This document shows positions 19,040 to 28,507 of a DNA stretch of 64,000 nt, one piece after another; the first letter of the stretch is position 1, and every line of letters begins with the position of its first letter. This DNA is from an uncultured Bacteroidota bacterium (GTDB lineage: Bacteria; Bacteroidota; Bacteroidia; UKL13-3), in contig CAINMV010000023.1 of the NCBI GenBank assembly GCA_903850915.1, positions 62,001 to 126,000 of the forward strand. Reading direction: 5' to 3'. A program made the translations under genes and the position numbers. The notes beneath the pieces are model-generated. The model ran no database searches. It had not been told where the DNA came from and saw only the letters and a list, made by a program, of their open reading frames with translations.

Positions 19040-21109
19040 TTACTTTACAATTGCAAAAGTCCCTCTGCGCATCTCCCCGGTTTGAAAATCTTTTACTGTA
19101 AACAAATAGAGCCCTTGAGTAATTCCTGTTTTATTCTGACTTAGTAAATCCCAGGCATGCTCACCACCAGGAAATACTACATTTTTAACTGTACTGAAGT
19201 TTTTATACCATCCTATATCATTGCCAACAGCACCACTCCCAGTATCGTGCAAGAGATTCACAACAACATCGCCAGCCGCAGTGTAAATAGTAATCTCCGC
19301 CTTGGCAGGTAGATTTGTGAAATACATTTTTCGGGTACGAGAGGAACTACCATCCCAAGCTGCATTAATAGAATAAGGATTAGGATAAACTCCCACCTCC
19401 TTTTCGTCGCTTTTATCGAAAGGGTTTATATCTGTACCCGTAAAAATCTGTTTAGCATCTTCAGTAAACGATGACTCTAATGATGGTATTCCAAGCGCCT
19501 CATCTCCTTTATCAAATGAAGTAACAACAATCATATATTGCCATCCATTAAGCATATTTTCCAATTTGTAATGATAATAGTACAATACTGAATCACCTTC
19601 AAATTGCATTGGTTGTGATAAACTTATATTGTCGAACCCATTATTAAATCCAATTTTATTGCCAATGGAATCCCACTGTTGAAGCAACTTTAAATTCTCG
19701 AAGAGGTTCCCTTTTTTATCATCACCTGTGTTGGTTCGATAGACACGATACCCTTCAAAATCTTTCTTTTTGCTAATCGGATCAATGCTTGCCTCTGCCG
19801 CTGCATTCCAATATAAATCAATACTCCCATCATGAGTAACAACTTTAACTTTTGGGGTGGCGGGCGGCTCAGGTAAAATATAATTGTCCAATAAATTATT
19901 GGCATTTAAATCTTCTCCCGCATCCAAGGCGCCATTTTCATTTAGGTCCTCGCCTAAATATGTACGTTTAGCCCACGACAGATGCTCCTCCAACTCTTTA
20001 CGTGATGATGCATTGTCGATTGGCCCACCAATTTGCTTCGCACATACGAAGGCGCAAACATAGGTAATGCTCTCACCGGGTAACATGCTAACCAAAGGGC
20101 CTGCACTTAAAAGTTGCGTTTTGTTGGAGGCTACTTTTAATTCATTGTTAACGATACTACTAGTGAAGTCAAGTCCATTCGCCATCTTATAATAACGACT
20201 TGGATCGTCGCCTGGATAAGGAAACTGAGATGTGGCACTTCTATAATCCCAAAAGTTACCATTCACCTTTGGAGAAGGTAATCCGTTTTTAGAAAACAAG
20301 GAATCGTTGTTAGGATGAAAATATTTGCCTCTCCATTTTATACCCAAGAATTGTAATGCCCCATAGCTTTGTGTGAACAAGATATCATCGCCTAAAACCT
20401 CGTAGGCATATAATGCACTATAGTTAGGACTAAAACCACCGCCGCCTTTATTATAAAAAGCAGTGCCCGTTTCTTGCGTTACATTTACATTGCGAACCAC
20501 TAAATCACTCCAGTTACCCAACCAAACGCTGTCCCATTTGTTGCTACTGGTATTGGTGATGGTATAATTACAGATTACAAAATAATCGGCGAAGCTGTAG
20601 TTCCAAGTATATGTTTCAAGGTGTACTTGCGCCCCGAGTGGATTGGTATGCTCTTGTATGGGAATTGTTGTACCTGGTACAATTACATTTTTGTCCGTGA
20701 AATTTGTGATGAAATCTTGATGAGAAATCGCATTTGAACTATAAACATTACTCGATGAGAGCTTAGACTTCTCGGTGATACCACCTGATGCTGTAAACTC
20801 ATAACCAGCGCCACCAGTAGAATATCCACTTGGATTATCGATGGCTGCCGTACTAACAAGGGTTTGTCCATTTACACGAGCTCCTATCCACAAGCCACTC
20901 TCAAAAAGATGCTCAACACCGCTGTTAATAGGATATTCCATAGAAGGTGGTCCGGATGTATTATTTTGTACATTCGGACGTCCGATAGTTCCCACATTAC
21001 TAATCATCAAACCAATTTTACCAACATCCGTATAGCGCTGTTGAAAAGTTTGTGCTACAAGCGTTGTGGTAAAAAAGAAAAGAAAGGGATTAAATAATAT
21101 TTTTAGCAT
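19040..21109 (-). CDS. Large secreted protein with YPNP-type C-terminal domain, T9SS cargo
   Basis: The 689-residue protein has a signal peptide (MLKILFNPFLFFFTTTLVAQ). A central region of beta-rich, Asn/Ser/Gly-rich sequence carries no motif I recognise, and a calcium-binding-like repeat, DLNENGALDAGEDLNANN, lies near residue 395. A fibronectin-III-like segment starts near PATPKVKVVTHDGSIDLYW. The C-terminal ~110 residues begin VYPNPYSINAAWDG and resemble FlgD-type Ig/T9SS sorting domains, ending TGEMRRGTFAIVK. The frame is open to a TTG at 21118, but the ATG ending at 21109 starts a better signal peptide. A TATATTTG box lies 6 nt upstream. Confidence 0.7.
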   Translation of the reverse strand: MLKILFNPFLFFFTTTLVAQTFQQRYTDVGKIGLMISNVGTIGRPNVQNNTSGPPSMEYPINSGVEHLFESGLWIGARVNGQTLVSTAAIDNPSGYSTGGAGYEFTASGGITEKSKLSSSNVYSSNAISHQDFITNFTDKNVIVPGTTIPIQEHTNPLGAQVHLETYTWNYSFADYFVICNYTITNTSSNKWDSVWLGNWSDLVVRNVNVTQETGTAFYNKGGGGFSPNYSALYAYEVLGDDILFTQSYGALQFLGIKWRGKYFHPNNDSLFSKNGLPSPKVNGNFWDYRSATSQFPYPGDDPSRYYKMANGLDFTSSIVNNELKVASNKTQLLSAGPLVSMLPGESITYVCAFVCAKQIGGPIDNASSRKELEEHLSWAKRTYLGEDLNENGALDAGEDLNANNLLDNYILPEPPATPKVKVVTHDGSIDLYWNAAAEASIDPISKKKDFEGYRVYRTNTGDDKKGNLFENLKLLQQWDSIGNKIGFNNGFDNISLSQPMQFEGDSVLYYYHYKLENMLNGWQYMIVVTSFDKGDEALGIPSLESSFTEDAKQIFTGTDINPFDKSDEKEVGVYPNPYSINAAWDGSSSRTRKMYFTNLPAKAEITIYTAAGDVVVNLLHDTGSGAVGNDIGWYKNFSTVKNVVFPGGEHAWDLLSQNKTGITQGLYLFTVKDFQTGEMRRGTFAIVK

Positions 21110-21115
21110 CGGGAG

Positions 21116-21123
21116 CAAATATA
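21116..21123 (-). promoter_or_regulatory. -7 box next to a start codon
   Basis: On the minus strand this reads TATATTTG, 6 nt before the ATG. There is no -33 TTG at 17-23 nt. If real, the mRNA is leaderless or nearly so. Confidence 0.4.
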
Positions 21124-21282
21124 ATTAATTCGTTCAACCTAATTTCTATTATCAAAACAGCTAAATAAATGTAAGAAAAGAAATGATTTTAAAAGTTAAA
21201 TTAATAACGGCACTACCATTGACGCTTTCGGATATATTCTATTAATTTGACGAACTAAAAAACAAGGCGATTCAAACCTAAG

Positions 21283-21741
21283 ATGAAAGATCAAAAATAT
21301 AACAACCTAGAAACCGATGTAATTGATGCAAAAGAATCTGATTATCTTTTTATTAAGACATCACAGATACCTTTCACAGAAAGTGGTTTGTATACCGCAC
21401 TTGCAATTTACAAAAATGAAATAATAGCCATCTTTAAGGGTGAAAGTATAACAAATATTGAGGCGGCAAAAAGAGCTAAACAAAACCAGAATCATTATTT
21501 TGTTTGCCTTCCAGATGGAGGTATGCTAGACTCAATGCATGTTAAATGCTTTGCCAAATATGCGAATGATGCTGAAGGATTCACTAAATCGAAGTTTAAA
21601 AACAATGCAATAATAACGTTAGATGACAACGACAATCCATGTCTTGTGGCAAAACGAGATATCAAAAAAGGAGAAGAGGTTTTCTGCGCCTATGGAAAAG
21701 AATATTGGAAATCATTTCGTAAAGAAATTAAAAATACTTAA
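21283..21741 (+). CDS. SET-domain protein (putative protein-lysine methyltransferase)
   Basis: The 152-residue protein is a minimal SET domain. It contains ESGLYTALAIYKNEII (start of the fold), AKYANDAEG in place of the NHS motif, CLVAKRDIKKGEEVFCAYG, which matches the conserved GEE-hydrophobic-x-x-x-YG block, and a final YWKSF. The SET fold transfers methyl groups from S-adenosylmethionine to lysine side chains. The protein substrate is unknown. It has no signal peptide and is followed 83 bp later by an MFS transporter in the same direction. Confidence 0.78.
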   Translation: MKDQKYNNLETDVIDAKESDYLFIKTSQIPFTESGLYTALAIYKNEIIAIFKGESITNIEAAKRAKQNQNHYFVCLPDGGMLDSMHVKCFAKYANDAEGFTKSKFKNNAIITLDDNDNPCLVAKRDIKKGEEVFCAYGKEYWKSFRKEIKNT

Positions 21742-21824
21742 CCCAAAATCGAAATTTACATCTTGATTTCAAACCACATAAAGCAGAACAATTCAATAAA
21801 TTCTTTGAAGGATACCCAGAAGAA

Positions 21825-23012
21825 ATGACATCGAAAACGAAATTAATTACACGAACTGTATGGATATTATCATTGGTGAGTTTATTCACCGATACAGCTA
21901 GTGAAATGCTATATCCGGTGATGCCAATATACCTCAAAAGCATAGGATTTTCTATAGTTCTAATAGGCATTTTAGAAGGCTTGGCAGAGGCTGTTGCCGG
22001 CTTAAGCAAGGGTTATTTTGGAAGTCTATCCGACAGTATGCAACGTCGCGTTCCATTTGTGCAACTTGGATACAGCCTTAGTGCATTATCAAAACCCATT
22101 TTATCTTTTTTTGTTTTTCCGGTATGGGTTTTTTTTGCGCGAACACTCGATAGATTAGGCAAAGGAATAAGAACAGGCGCACGTGATGCTATATTATCAT
22201 CAGAGGCTACAAAAGCCACGAAAGGTTCAATATTTGGATTTCATCGTAGTATGGATACTATAGGAGCAGTTATTGGCCCAAGCTTTGCATTGCTTTATTT
22301 GAACTTTTTCCCTGAACACTATCAGCAATTGTTTTACATTGCGTTTGTTCCAGGTGTGATGGCCATTTGCGCTTCTTTATTTCTTAAAGAAAAAAAAACA
22401 GCAGCTCGCATACCAAAGGCAACCCACAACTTTTTCTCCTTTTTAAATTATTGGAAACAATGCAACTCCAACTACAAAAAAGTGGTTCTTGGCTTATTGG
22501 CATTTGCGCTCTTCAATAGTTCTGATGTGTTTTTATTGCTGAAAGCGAAACAAAGTGGCCTTTCGGATAGTATGGTAATTGGAATTTATATTTTTTATAA
22601 TTTGGTGTATGCTATCGTTGCATTTCCGATCGGCTTACTTGCCGATAAAATTGGACTGAAAAACATTTTGATATTTGGGCTACTACTATTTTCTTTAGTT
22701 TACTTAGGAATCGCATTCGCAAATTCAACTATAGTATATTTAATACTATTTCTACTTTATGGAATTTATGCAGCAGCCACCGAAGGCATCTCTAAAGCCA
22801 TCATAAGCAACATTTCTAACCCAACGGAAACAGCAACTGCGATTGGAACCTTCGCAGCATTTCAAAGTATTTGTGCATTAATGGCGAGTTTGATAGCTGG
22901 TATATTGTGGTTTGAATTTGGAATTCCTGTTACCTTTATTGTTACAGGAATTGCTACATTATTCGTAATATTTTATTTTATTTTTATGGACATTAAAACA
23001 AGTCCAAAATAA
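21825..23012 (+). CDS. MFS transporter
   Basis: The 395-residue protein has 12 predicted membrane helices. The signature between helices 2 and 3 is GYFGSLSDSMQRRVPFVQLGY, and FARTLDRLGKGIRTGARDAILSS is typical of the MFS group that also includes many quinolone- or multidrug-like exporters of Bacteroidota. The second-half copy is IGLLADKIGLKNI. The substrate cannot be read from the sequence. The start ATG at 21825 gives the usual short cytoplasmic N-terminus. Confidence 0.9.
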   Translation: MTSKTKLITRTVWILSLVSLFTDTASEMLYPVMPIYLKSIGFSIVLIGILEGLAEAVAGLSKGYFGSLSDSMQRRVPFVQLGYSLSALSKPILSFFVFPVWVFFARTLDRLGKGIRTGARDAILSSEATKATKGSIFGFHRSMDTIGAVIGPSFALLYLNFFPEHYQQLFYIAFVPGVMAICASLFLKEKKTAARIPKATHNFFSFLNYWKQCNSNYKKVVLGLLAFALFNSSDVFLLLKAKQSGLSDSMVIGIYIFYNLVYAIVAFPIGLLADKIGLKNILIFGLLLFSLVYLGIAFANSTIVYLILFLLYGIYAAATEGISKAIISNISNPTETATAIGTFAAFQSICALMASLIAGILWFEFGIPVTFIVTGIATLFVIFYFIFMDIKTSPK

Positions 23013-23240
23013 ATATAATTTTGTCGACATGAAAAGAAATTTAAAATTAGCACTAAGTTTGGTTAAATACGATTTTATATGCTACGTTTGGTAGATAAAA
23101 AAATGTTATTACGTAACTAAATTAAAAACAATTTATCTAAAATTAAATTACAATAAGAAAATTCATCGAAAATGTAAATCTAGAATATGGCGCGGCACTT
23201 TTAGCGTCATCAAAGCAACCTCAAGAAGTCAGGTTTTGAG

Positions 23241-23593
23241 GAACAAATACCGAAAGCAAAAAAATTAACTTAGCACTTTGCGGCCTGGGACAATATGAAC
23301 TATCTCGCAAAGGGAATTGAGATTTCACATATAAACTTTTTGCAACGGCTGATAATGGTAATTTTCAATTATCCTCTAATCTTTAATATGGACCATATCA
23401 ATTAAAATCCTCTCAAGGGGCAATTTCATTCCCTAATATCAACAAGCAAGTCAATTGGATGGGATGGGAAAATTACTGCTTGAAAAAGCACCTTGCCTTT
23501 CCACATAATTGGAGAAGAAAGAATTAAGACTTAAAAATCATTGATGCCATTTACCGAGCAGCAGAGTCAGGAAAGGCCGTTACTTTAAAATAA
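23241..23593 (+). pseudogene. Remnant of a Gfo/Idh/MocA-family oxidoreductase
   Basis: In one frame from about 23258 to 23593 the sequence reads as the two ends of a Gfo/Idh/MocA dehydrogenase joined together. The N-terminal NAD-binding strand KKINLALCGLGQY is followed by the C-terminal part (ATADNGNFQLS..., SSQGAISFPNIN) and the family's last helix IIDAIYRAAESGKAVTL. Three stops interrupt it (23318, 23384, 23525), and a shift in the A-run near 23258 separates a short upstream piece (EEQIPKA). About 250 middle codons are missing relative to the usual 350-400. The copy is clearly dead. It fills most of the 766-bp gap between the MFS gene and the next gene. Confidence 0.75.
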
Positions 23594-23730
23594 ATAGGCC
23601 TTGTTTACATTTTAAATATCCAAAATATTTGATCGTAATTCATTAATAAATGTAAAAAACACCAGTTATATTTCCACTAAAAAGCAAAACTCAAAAAAAC
23701 TGAAGGATATATCACATTAAACAAAAACAC

Positions 23731-23738
23731 TATCTTTG
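23731..23738 (+). promoter_or_regulatory. Candidate -7 box
   Basis: TATCTTTG fits TAnnTTTG and lies 40 nt before the ATG at 23779. No -33 match at the right spacing. Confidence 0.3.
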
Positions 23739-23778
23739 AGATTCAAATACATTAACATTGAAGTAAAGAACCTTTGCC

Positions 23779-24480
23779 ATGGATTCTAGTCGCACAATTG
23801 TTTTTTTTGCCGGTAGAGATAATTGGGAAAAAGACCAAGAATTAAATCAAATTATAGTTAAATTTCTAGTCGAAAATAACATTGAGATTCGGTGGGAAGA
23901 TCCGGCTGAAAATCTTTTATTTAAATTTCGATTTCTAGAAAAGCACTTTAATTGGCTACCTCCATTTTTAAAAAGAAATCGACGTAAAATAGTCCAGTTA
24001 ACTTATGGTATATTCAATTGGTCTTATTTAAATTACTATTTTAACTTCTACTATAATAATTATAGCGGTAAATCAAACAAAACTATTGACTTTAGAACGA
24101 AAAAACTGAAAGAAAGTGTTCTCAATTTAGGAAATAAGAAAGATATAATAGTTCTTGCAAGATCATCGGGAGGCAGATTTATTTCAAGTGTCGCCGATGA
24201 ATTAAAATTAAAACAAATTATTTGCCTTGGCTATCCATTTAAACATACTAAAATGCCGGATGAGCCATCTCGATATTTGCACTTAAGAAATTTAAAAACG
24301 CCAATGTTAATTATTCAAGGTGAACACGATGAATACGGAGGCATCGAAAGTAAGGATAAGTATGAGTTAAGTTCAAAAGTAAAACTTGAATTTATTAATA
24401 CCGACCATGATTTCAATATCAATATTGATACCTGGAATTACGTATTAAATAGAATCAAGGATATTATCTTTTTAAATTAA
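23779..24480 (+). CDS. Alpha/beta-hydrolase-like protein (KANL3/TEX30-type)
   Basis: The 233-residue cytoplasmic protein has an N-terminal strand (IVFFAGRDNW), then a nucleophile elbow IVLARSSGGRF at about residue 133. A strand follows (ICLGYPF), then LIIQGEHDEYG with the acid residue and INTDHDF with the catalytic His. This order (Ser, Asp, His) is that of the alpha/beta-hydrolase group containing human TEX30 and KANL3. The elbow has Ala in place of the first Gly of GxSxG. Substrate unknown. It lies between the decayed oxidoreductase and an epimerase-like gene. Confidence 0.6.
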   Translation: MDSSRTIVFFAGRDNWEKDQELNQIIVKFLVENNIEIRWEDPAENLLFKFRFLEKHFNWLPPFLKRNRRKIVQLTYGIFNWSYLNYYFNFYYNNYSGKSNKTIDFRTKKLKESVLNLGNKKDIIVLARSSGGRFISSVADELKLKQIICLGYPFKHTKMPDEPSRYLHLRNLKTPMLIIQGEHDEYGGIESKDKYELSSKVKLEFINTDHDFNINIDTWNYVLNRIKDIIFLN

Positions 24481-24592
24481 AAAAACTATACGATTACCCT
24501 TTCATGATAAGTCATTTCTAAAGATTAATTAACTTTGACAAACAAAAATCATTCGCTAACTTTCCAACTTTAACAGAAGCCATAAAATACAA

Positions 24593-25522
24593 ATGCAAAC
24601 AATATTTGGGGCAGGTGGCGCAATAGCTATACCTTTAGCGAAATCGCTAAATAAATATACCGATAACATTCGTCTGGTAAGCAGAAACCCAAAGAAGGTT
24701 AATAGCACAGACAAGCTTTTTCAAGCGGATTTAAATGATCTATCATTAATAGATAGTGCCGTGGCTGGAAGTGATATTATTTATGTGGTTATTGGCTTTG
24801 AATACAAACTCAGTGTTTGGCAAAAAACATGGCCCACCTTCATGCACGCCGTTATTCAAGCATGTAAAAAACATAATGCTAAACTTGTCTTTTTTGACAA
24901 TGTGTATATGTATGGAAAATCTCAAATACCATACATGAGCGAGAATGCTAGAATTGAAATTGCAAGCAAGAAAGGTGAAGTACGCAAGCACCTTCACGAC
25001 ATGATAATGGAGGAGGTAAAGAATGGAAAATTAACCGCCCTGATTGCTAGGTCGGCTGATTTTTATGGCCCTGACAATAAAAATAGTGCATTAAATATGA
25101 TGGTGTTGAACAATTTCATGAAAGGCAAAAAGGCACAAGCCTTTGGCAACATTAATAAAATACATACCTACACCTATACTCCCGATGCAGCAATGGCGAC
25201 CGCTTTACTCGGAAATACCGCCGATGCGTACAATCAAGTTTGGCATGTTCCAACCACAAAGGAAAAGCTAACCAACAAAGACTGGATTCAATTAATTGCT
25301 AGTGAGTTAAAAGTAAAATCGAAAATTCAAAATGTGCCAACTTGGCTATTGCACGTCCTTGGAATCTTTAGCCCAATGATGAGAGAATTTCCTGAGATGT
25401 TGTATCAGTTCGAACAAGATTACGTTTTTGATAGTTCGAAATTTGAAAACCGTTTTGGAATATACGCCACATCACCTATTGATGGGATAAAAGCACTAAT
25501 AGAAAGCTACAAGAAGAAATAA
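24593..25522 (+). CDS. NAD(P)-dependent epimerase/dehydratase-like protein
   Basis: The 309-residue protein begins directly with a Rossmann strand and dinucleotide-binding loop (IFGAGGAIAIPLAKSL), with VRLVSRNP after the second strand. The Tyr region reads DNVYMYGK rather than a clean YxxxK, as in many extended SDR/NmrA-like members. A C-terminal substrate part contains WHVPTT. Specific reaction unknown. It has no signal peptide. The GH18 chitinase starts 6 bp after the stop, suggesting cotranscription. A TAACTTTG box lies at 24530-24537. Confidence 0.82.
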   Translation: MQTIFGAGGAIAIPLAKSLNKYTDNIRLVSRNPKKVNSTDKLFQADLNDLSLIDSAVAGSDIIYVVIGFEYKLSVWQKTWPTFMHAVIQACKKHNAKLVFFDNVYMYGKSQIPYMSENARIEIASKKGEVRKHLHDMIMEEVKNGKLTALIARSADFYGPDNKNSALNMMVLNNFMKGKKAQAFGNINKIHTYTYTPDAAMATALLGNTADAYNQVWHVPTTKEKLTNKDWIQLIASELKVKSKIQNVPTWLLHVLGIFSPMMREFPEMLYQFEQDYVFDSSKFENRFGIYATSPIDGIKALIESYKKK

Positions 25523-25528
25523 AAAGCC

Positions 25529-26842
25529 ATGAAACAATTATTCACCATATTAACTTTTACTTTCCTTTTTTCAATCGCGAAAGCACAATTACCTAATCCA
25601 GCATTAATTGGCTATTGGCACAATTGGAATGACGCTAATGCGCCCTATATTTCGTTAGATGCCATAGACAATCGCTATAATGTAATTGCAGTAGCCTTTG
25701 CAGTTCCTGTATCTCCATCGGATATGACTATGCTATTTACGCCTGACGTTATTACAACGAGTGTATTCAAAAGCAAAGTGCAAGCGCTTCAAAATAAGGG
25801 TAAGAAAGTGCTCTTAAGTATCGGAGGAGCCAATGCTAGTATAGATCTGACCTCAACGGCAAATAAAAATGCGTTTATAAGTTCCATATCATCATTGGTC
25901 AATACCTATGGCTTTGATGGCATTGATATTGATATTGAAAACGGTAATTCGATATTAATTACTGGTGGCTCCATGGCGGCTCCTACCAATGTTGCTCAAA
26001 TTAATTTAATAGAAGCCATCAAACAAATTATGGTAAATTATCGAACAAGCCATTCAAATAAACTCCTACTCTCAATAACACCTGAAACCGCCTATGTGCA
26101 AGGTGGCCAATCTGCATTTGGAAGTATTTGGGGAGGATATCTTCCAATTATTTCAGCTTTACGCGATTCATTGGACATGGTTCAAGTGCAACTTTATAAC
26201 AGTGGAACCATGTATGGTATCGACAATAAAATTTATGCTCAAGGCACTGCCGACTTCATTATTGCTATGACCGAAGCTGTGATTCATGGCTTTAGTACTT
26301 CTGGAGGTTCGTTTGTAGGATTGCCTGCAAGCAAAGTAGTTGTAGGCTTACCTGCATGTAACTTAGCTGCAGGAGGAGGCTATGTAAATCCAGACACATT
26401 ATTCGCAGCGGTAAATTACTTAACTGGCGTTGGAATTCAGCCTGGTTCATACAAATTATCAAATACCAACGGATATAAAACGCTAAGAGGATTAATGACA
26501 TGGTCAATAAATTGGGATGCGGTAAGTACCTGTGCTACGTCTAATCAGTTTGCCGCTAACTTCGAGAGGATTTATGGTAAGTCGTCATTTATAAAAAACG
26601 CCGAATCGTCAACTTTATTTTCAGTATTTCCTAATCCGACTCATGGAAATATAACCTTGTCATTAAATTCAGAAAACACCTTGATAACAATTACTGATGT
26701 TCTTGGCAGAGAAGTTTTGAAAACCATAGCCTCGGAAAAACAATTAAATTTAAACTTAAAAAACAACGGAGTTTATACCATTTGTATAAAAACTGAGCAA
26801 GGTATTGCTATAAAAAAAATACTTGTAAACCAACAAAATTGA
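25529..26842 (+). CDS. GH18 chitinase with T9SS sorting domain
   Basis: The 437-residue protein has a signal peptide (MKQLFTILTFTFLFSIAKAQ). The catalytic GH18 domain spans roughly residues 25-350 and has the SIGG strand (VLLSIGGA) and the active-site motif DGIDIDIE at about 130-137, whose Glu is the acid catalyst. The sorting domain begins VFPNPTHGN at about residue 365. It should hydrolyse chitin or related beta-1,4-GlcNAc polymers outside the cell, exported by T9SS. No chitin-binding module is visible. It is 6 bp downstream of the epimerase-like gene. Confidence 0.9.
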   Translation: MKQLFTILTFTFLFSIAKAQLPNPALIGYWHNWNDANAPYISLDAIDNRYNVIAVAFAVPVSPSDMTMLFTPDVITTSVFKSKVQALQNKGKKVLLSIGGANASIDLTSTANKNAFISSISSLVNTYGFDGIDIDIENGNSILITGGSMAAPTNVAQINLIEAIKQIMVNYRTSHSNKLLLSITPETAYVQGGQSAFGSIWGGYLPIISALRDSLDMVQVQLYNSGTMYGIDNKIYAQGTADFIIAMTEAVIHGFSTSGGSFVGLPASKVVVGLPACNLAAGGGYVNPDTLFAAVNYLTGVGIQPGSYKLSNTNGYKTLRGLMTWSINWDAVSTCATSNQFAANFERIYGKSSFIKNAESSTLFSVFPNPTHGNITLSLNSENTLITITDVLGREVLKTIASEKQLNLNLKNNGVYTICIKTEQGIAIKKILVNQQN

Positions 26843-26952
26843 GGTAAACAAGCAATTCGTTTCCAATACCAATATTAATGCCACTCAATATAAAAATTAA
26901 GCAGCAAGATTTTCAGCAGATGAATGGTGAAAACCATCAAATCAAAATTCCA

Positions 26953-28263
26953 ATGAAACGGTTATTAACTTCAATATTACTGTTCTTCACTTTAGTTGCC
27001 AATATCAAAGGCCAAAGCCTGTATTTTCCACCACTGAACAATGCACTTAATTGGGACACAATTTCACCATCAACTTTAGGTTGGTGTGAGAATAAAATAG
27101 ATACGCTTTTTGATTATCTTAATAAACAAGACACAAAAGGTTTTATCGTTTTAAAGGATGGAAAAATAGCGATTGAAAAATACTTTGGCACCTTCACCAA
27201 AGACAGCTTATGGTATTGGGCTTCTGCAGGCAAAACAATTACATCATTCTTGGTTGGGAAAGCACAAGAGGAAAAATATCTTTCGATTTACGATACTACC
27301 TCAAAATTTCTAGGTATAGGCTGGACCAATTGCACCAAATTACAAGAAGATAAAATTAATATTAGAAATCAAATCACCATGACCACAGGCCTTGATGATG
27401 GCATTACTGATAATCATTGCACTGCCGACTCGTGTTTGAAATTTTTAACTAGTTCAGGATCCCGCTGGGCCTATCATAATGCACCTTATACCCTATTAGA
27501 AAAGGTTTTAGAAAATGCAACTGGTACTTCAGTAAACAATTACACGCAGTTAAAATTAAAATCAAAAACGGGGATTAATGGCTTATGGATTACAAGTGGA
27601 TACGACAATGTGTTTTATAGTAAAGCTAGAGCTATGGCCCGATTTGGACTCTTAATTCAGAATAATTGCGTGTGGCTAAACGACACTTTGCTTTATGATA
27701 AAGCATACCTAAATCAAATGACGAACACGTCCCAAAATTTAAATCTTTCGTATGGCTATTTATGGTGGCTTAATGGCAAACCATCCTACATGCTTCCGGG
27801 CACGCAATTTGTGTTCCCGGGTTCTTATGCACCAGCAGCCCCAACCGATATGTTTGCAGCACTAGGAAAAAATGGTCAAATAATTAGCGTGGCGAAAAGC
27901 TTGGGATTGGTGGTTATTAGAATTGGAAATCAATTGGACGCGGCAGATGTAACGCCAAAATTGTGCAACAACATATGGGAAAAACTAAACGCCGTGATGT
28001 GTATTTCTGCGGGAGTAAACTCAACCCAAGGAAAAGAAGTAAGAATTAACATTTATCCAAATCCAGCCAATACTGAATTAAATATTTCAATGCATAACGA
28101 TGAAGATTTTCAAGTTGAAATTCATGACTTACTTGGTGAAACAATATTGAAAGCAGCTAATAAACCGATAATCGATCTTTCGAATTACAAAAGAGGAGTT
28201 TATTTTATTACAATTTCTCAAGGAAGTTTAAAAATCACACAGAAGTTCACAAAAACCTTATAA
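26953..28263 (+). CDS. Serine hydrolase (class C beta-lactamase/esterase fold) with T9SS sorting domain
   Basis: The 436-residue protein has a signal peptide (MKRLLTSILLFFTLVANIKGQ). The catalytic Ser-Lys pair is S91-x-x-K94 in WASAGKTITS, and Y-H-N in WAYHNAPYTLL corresponds to the YxN motif of this family. The sorting domain starts IYPNPANTE near residue 370. Family members include DD-peptidases, esterases and beta-lactamases; the present reaction is unknown. The frame is open back to 26878, but the first 25 residues are hydrophilic and break the signal peptide, so I use the ATG at 26953. Confidence 0.85.
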   Translation: MKRLLTSILLFFTLVANIKGQSLYFPPLNNALNWDTISPSTLGWCENKIDTLFDYLNKQDTKGFIVLKDGKIAIEKYFGTFTKDSLWYWASAGKTITSFLVGKAQEEKYLSIYDTTSKFLGIGWTNCTKLQEDKINIRNQITMTTGLDDGITDNHCTADSCLKFLTSSGSRWAYHNAPYTLLEKVLENATGTSVNNYTQLKLKSKTGINGLWITSGYDNVFYSKARAMARFGLLIQNNCVWLNDTLLYDKAYLNQMTNTSQNLNLSYGYLWWLNGKPSYMLPGTQFVFPGSYAPAAPTDMFAALGKNGQIISVAKSLGLVVIRIGNQLDAADVTPKLCNNIWEKLNAVMCISAGVNSTQGKEVRINIYPNPANTELNISMHNDEDFQVEIHDLLGETILKAANKPIIDLSNYKRGVYFITISQGSLKITQKFTKTL

Positions 28264-28507
28264 TTCTTTCATCATAATTAAGTTCGGAAATCTTATATTT
28301 TAGAGCAAACAAAACATTATTGAAGGTTAAATTACGAATTAGTTCAAAATTTAAATTATACTTATTAAATTCAATCGAAATCCTACTATAAGTAAATTGA
28401 AATAACACTTTTGTTTTAATTTGCAGTAAAACAAGAATAAAAATAGGGGTGAAAAGTATTCTTAAAAATTTAACTTTTAAAAATAATCCTAAGATAAAAT
28501 AAAATAT

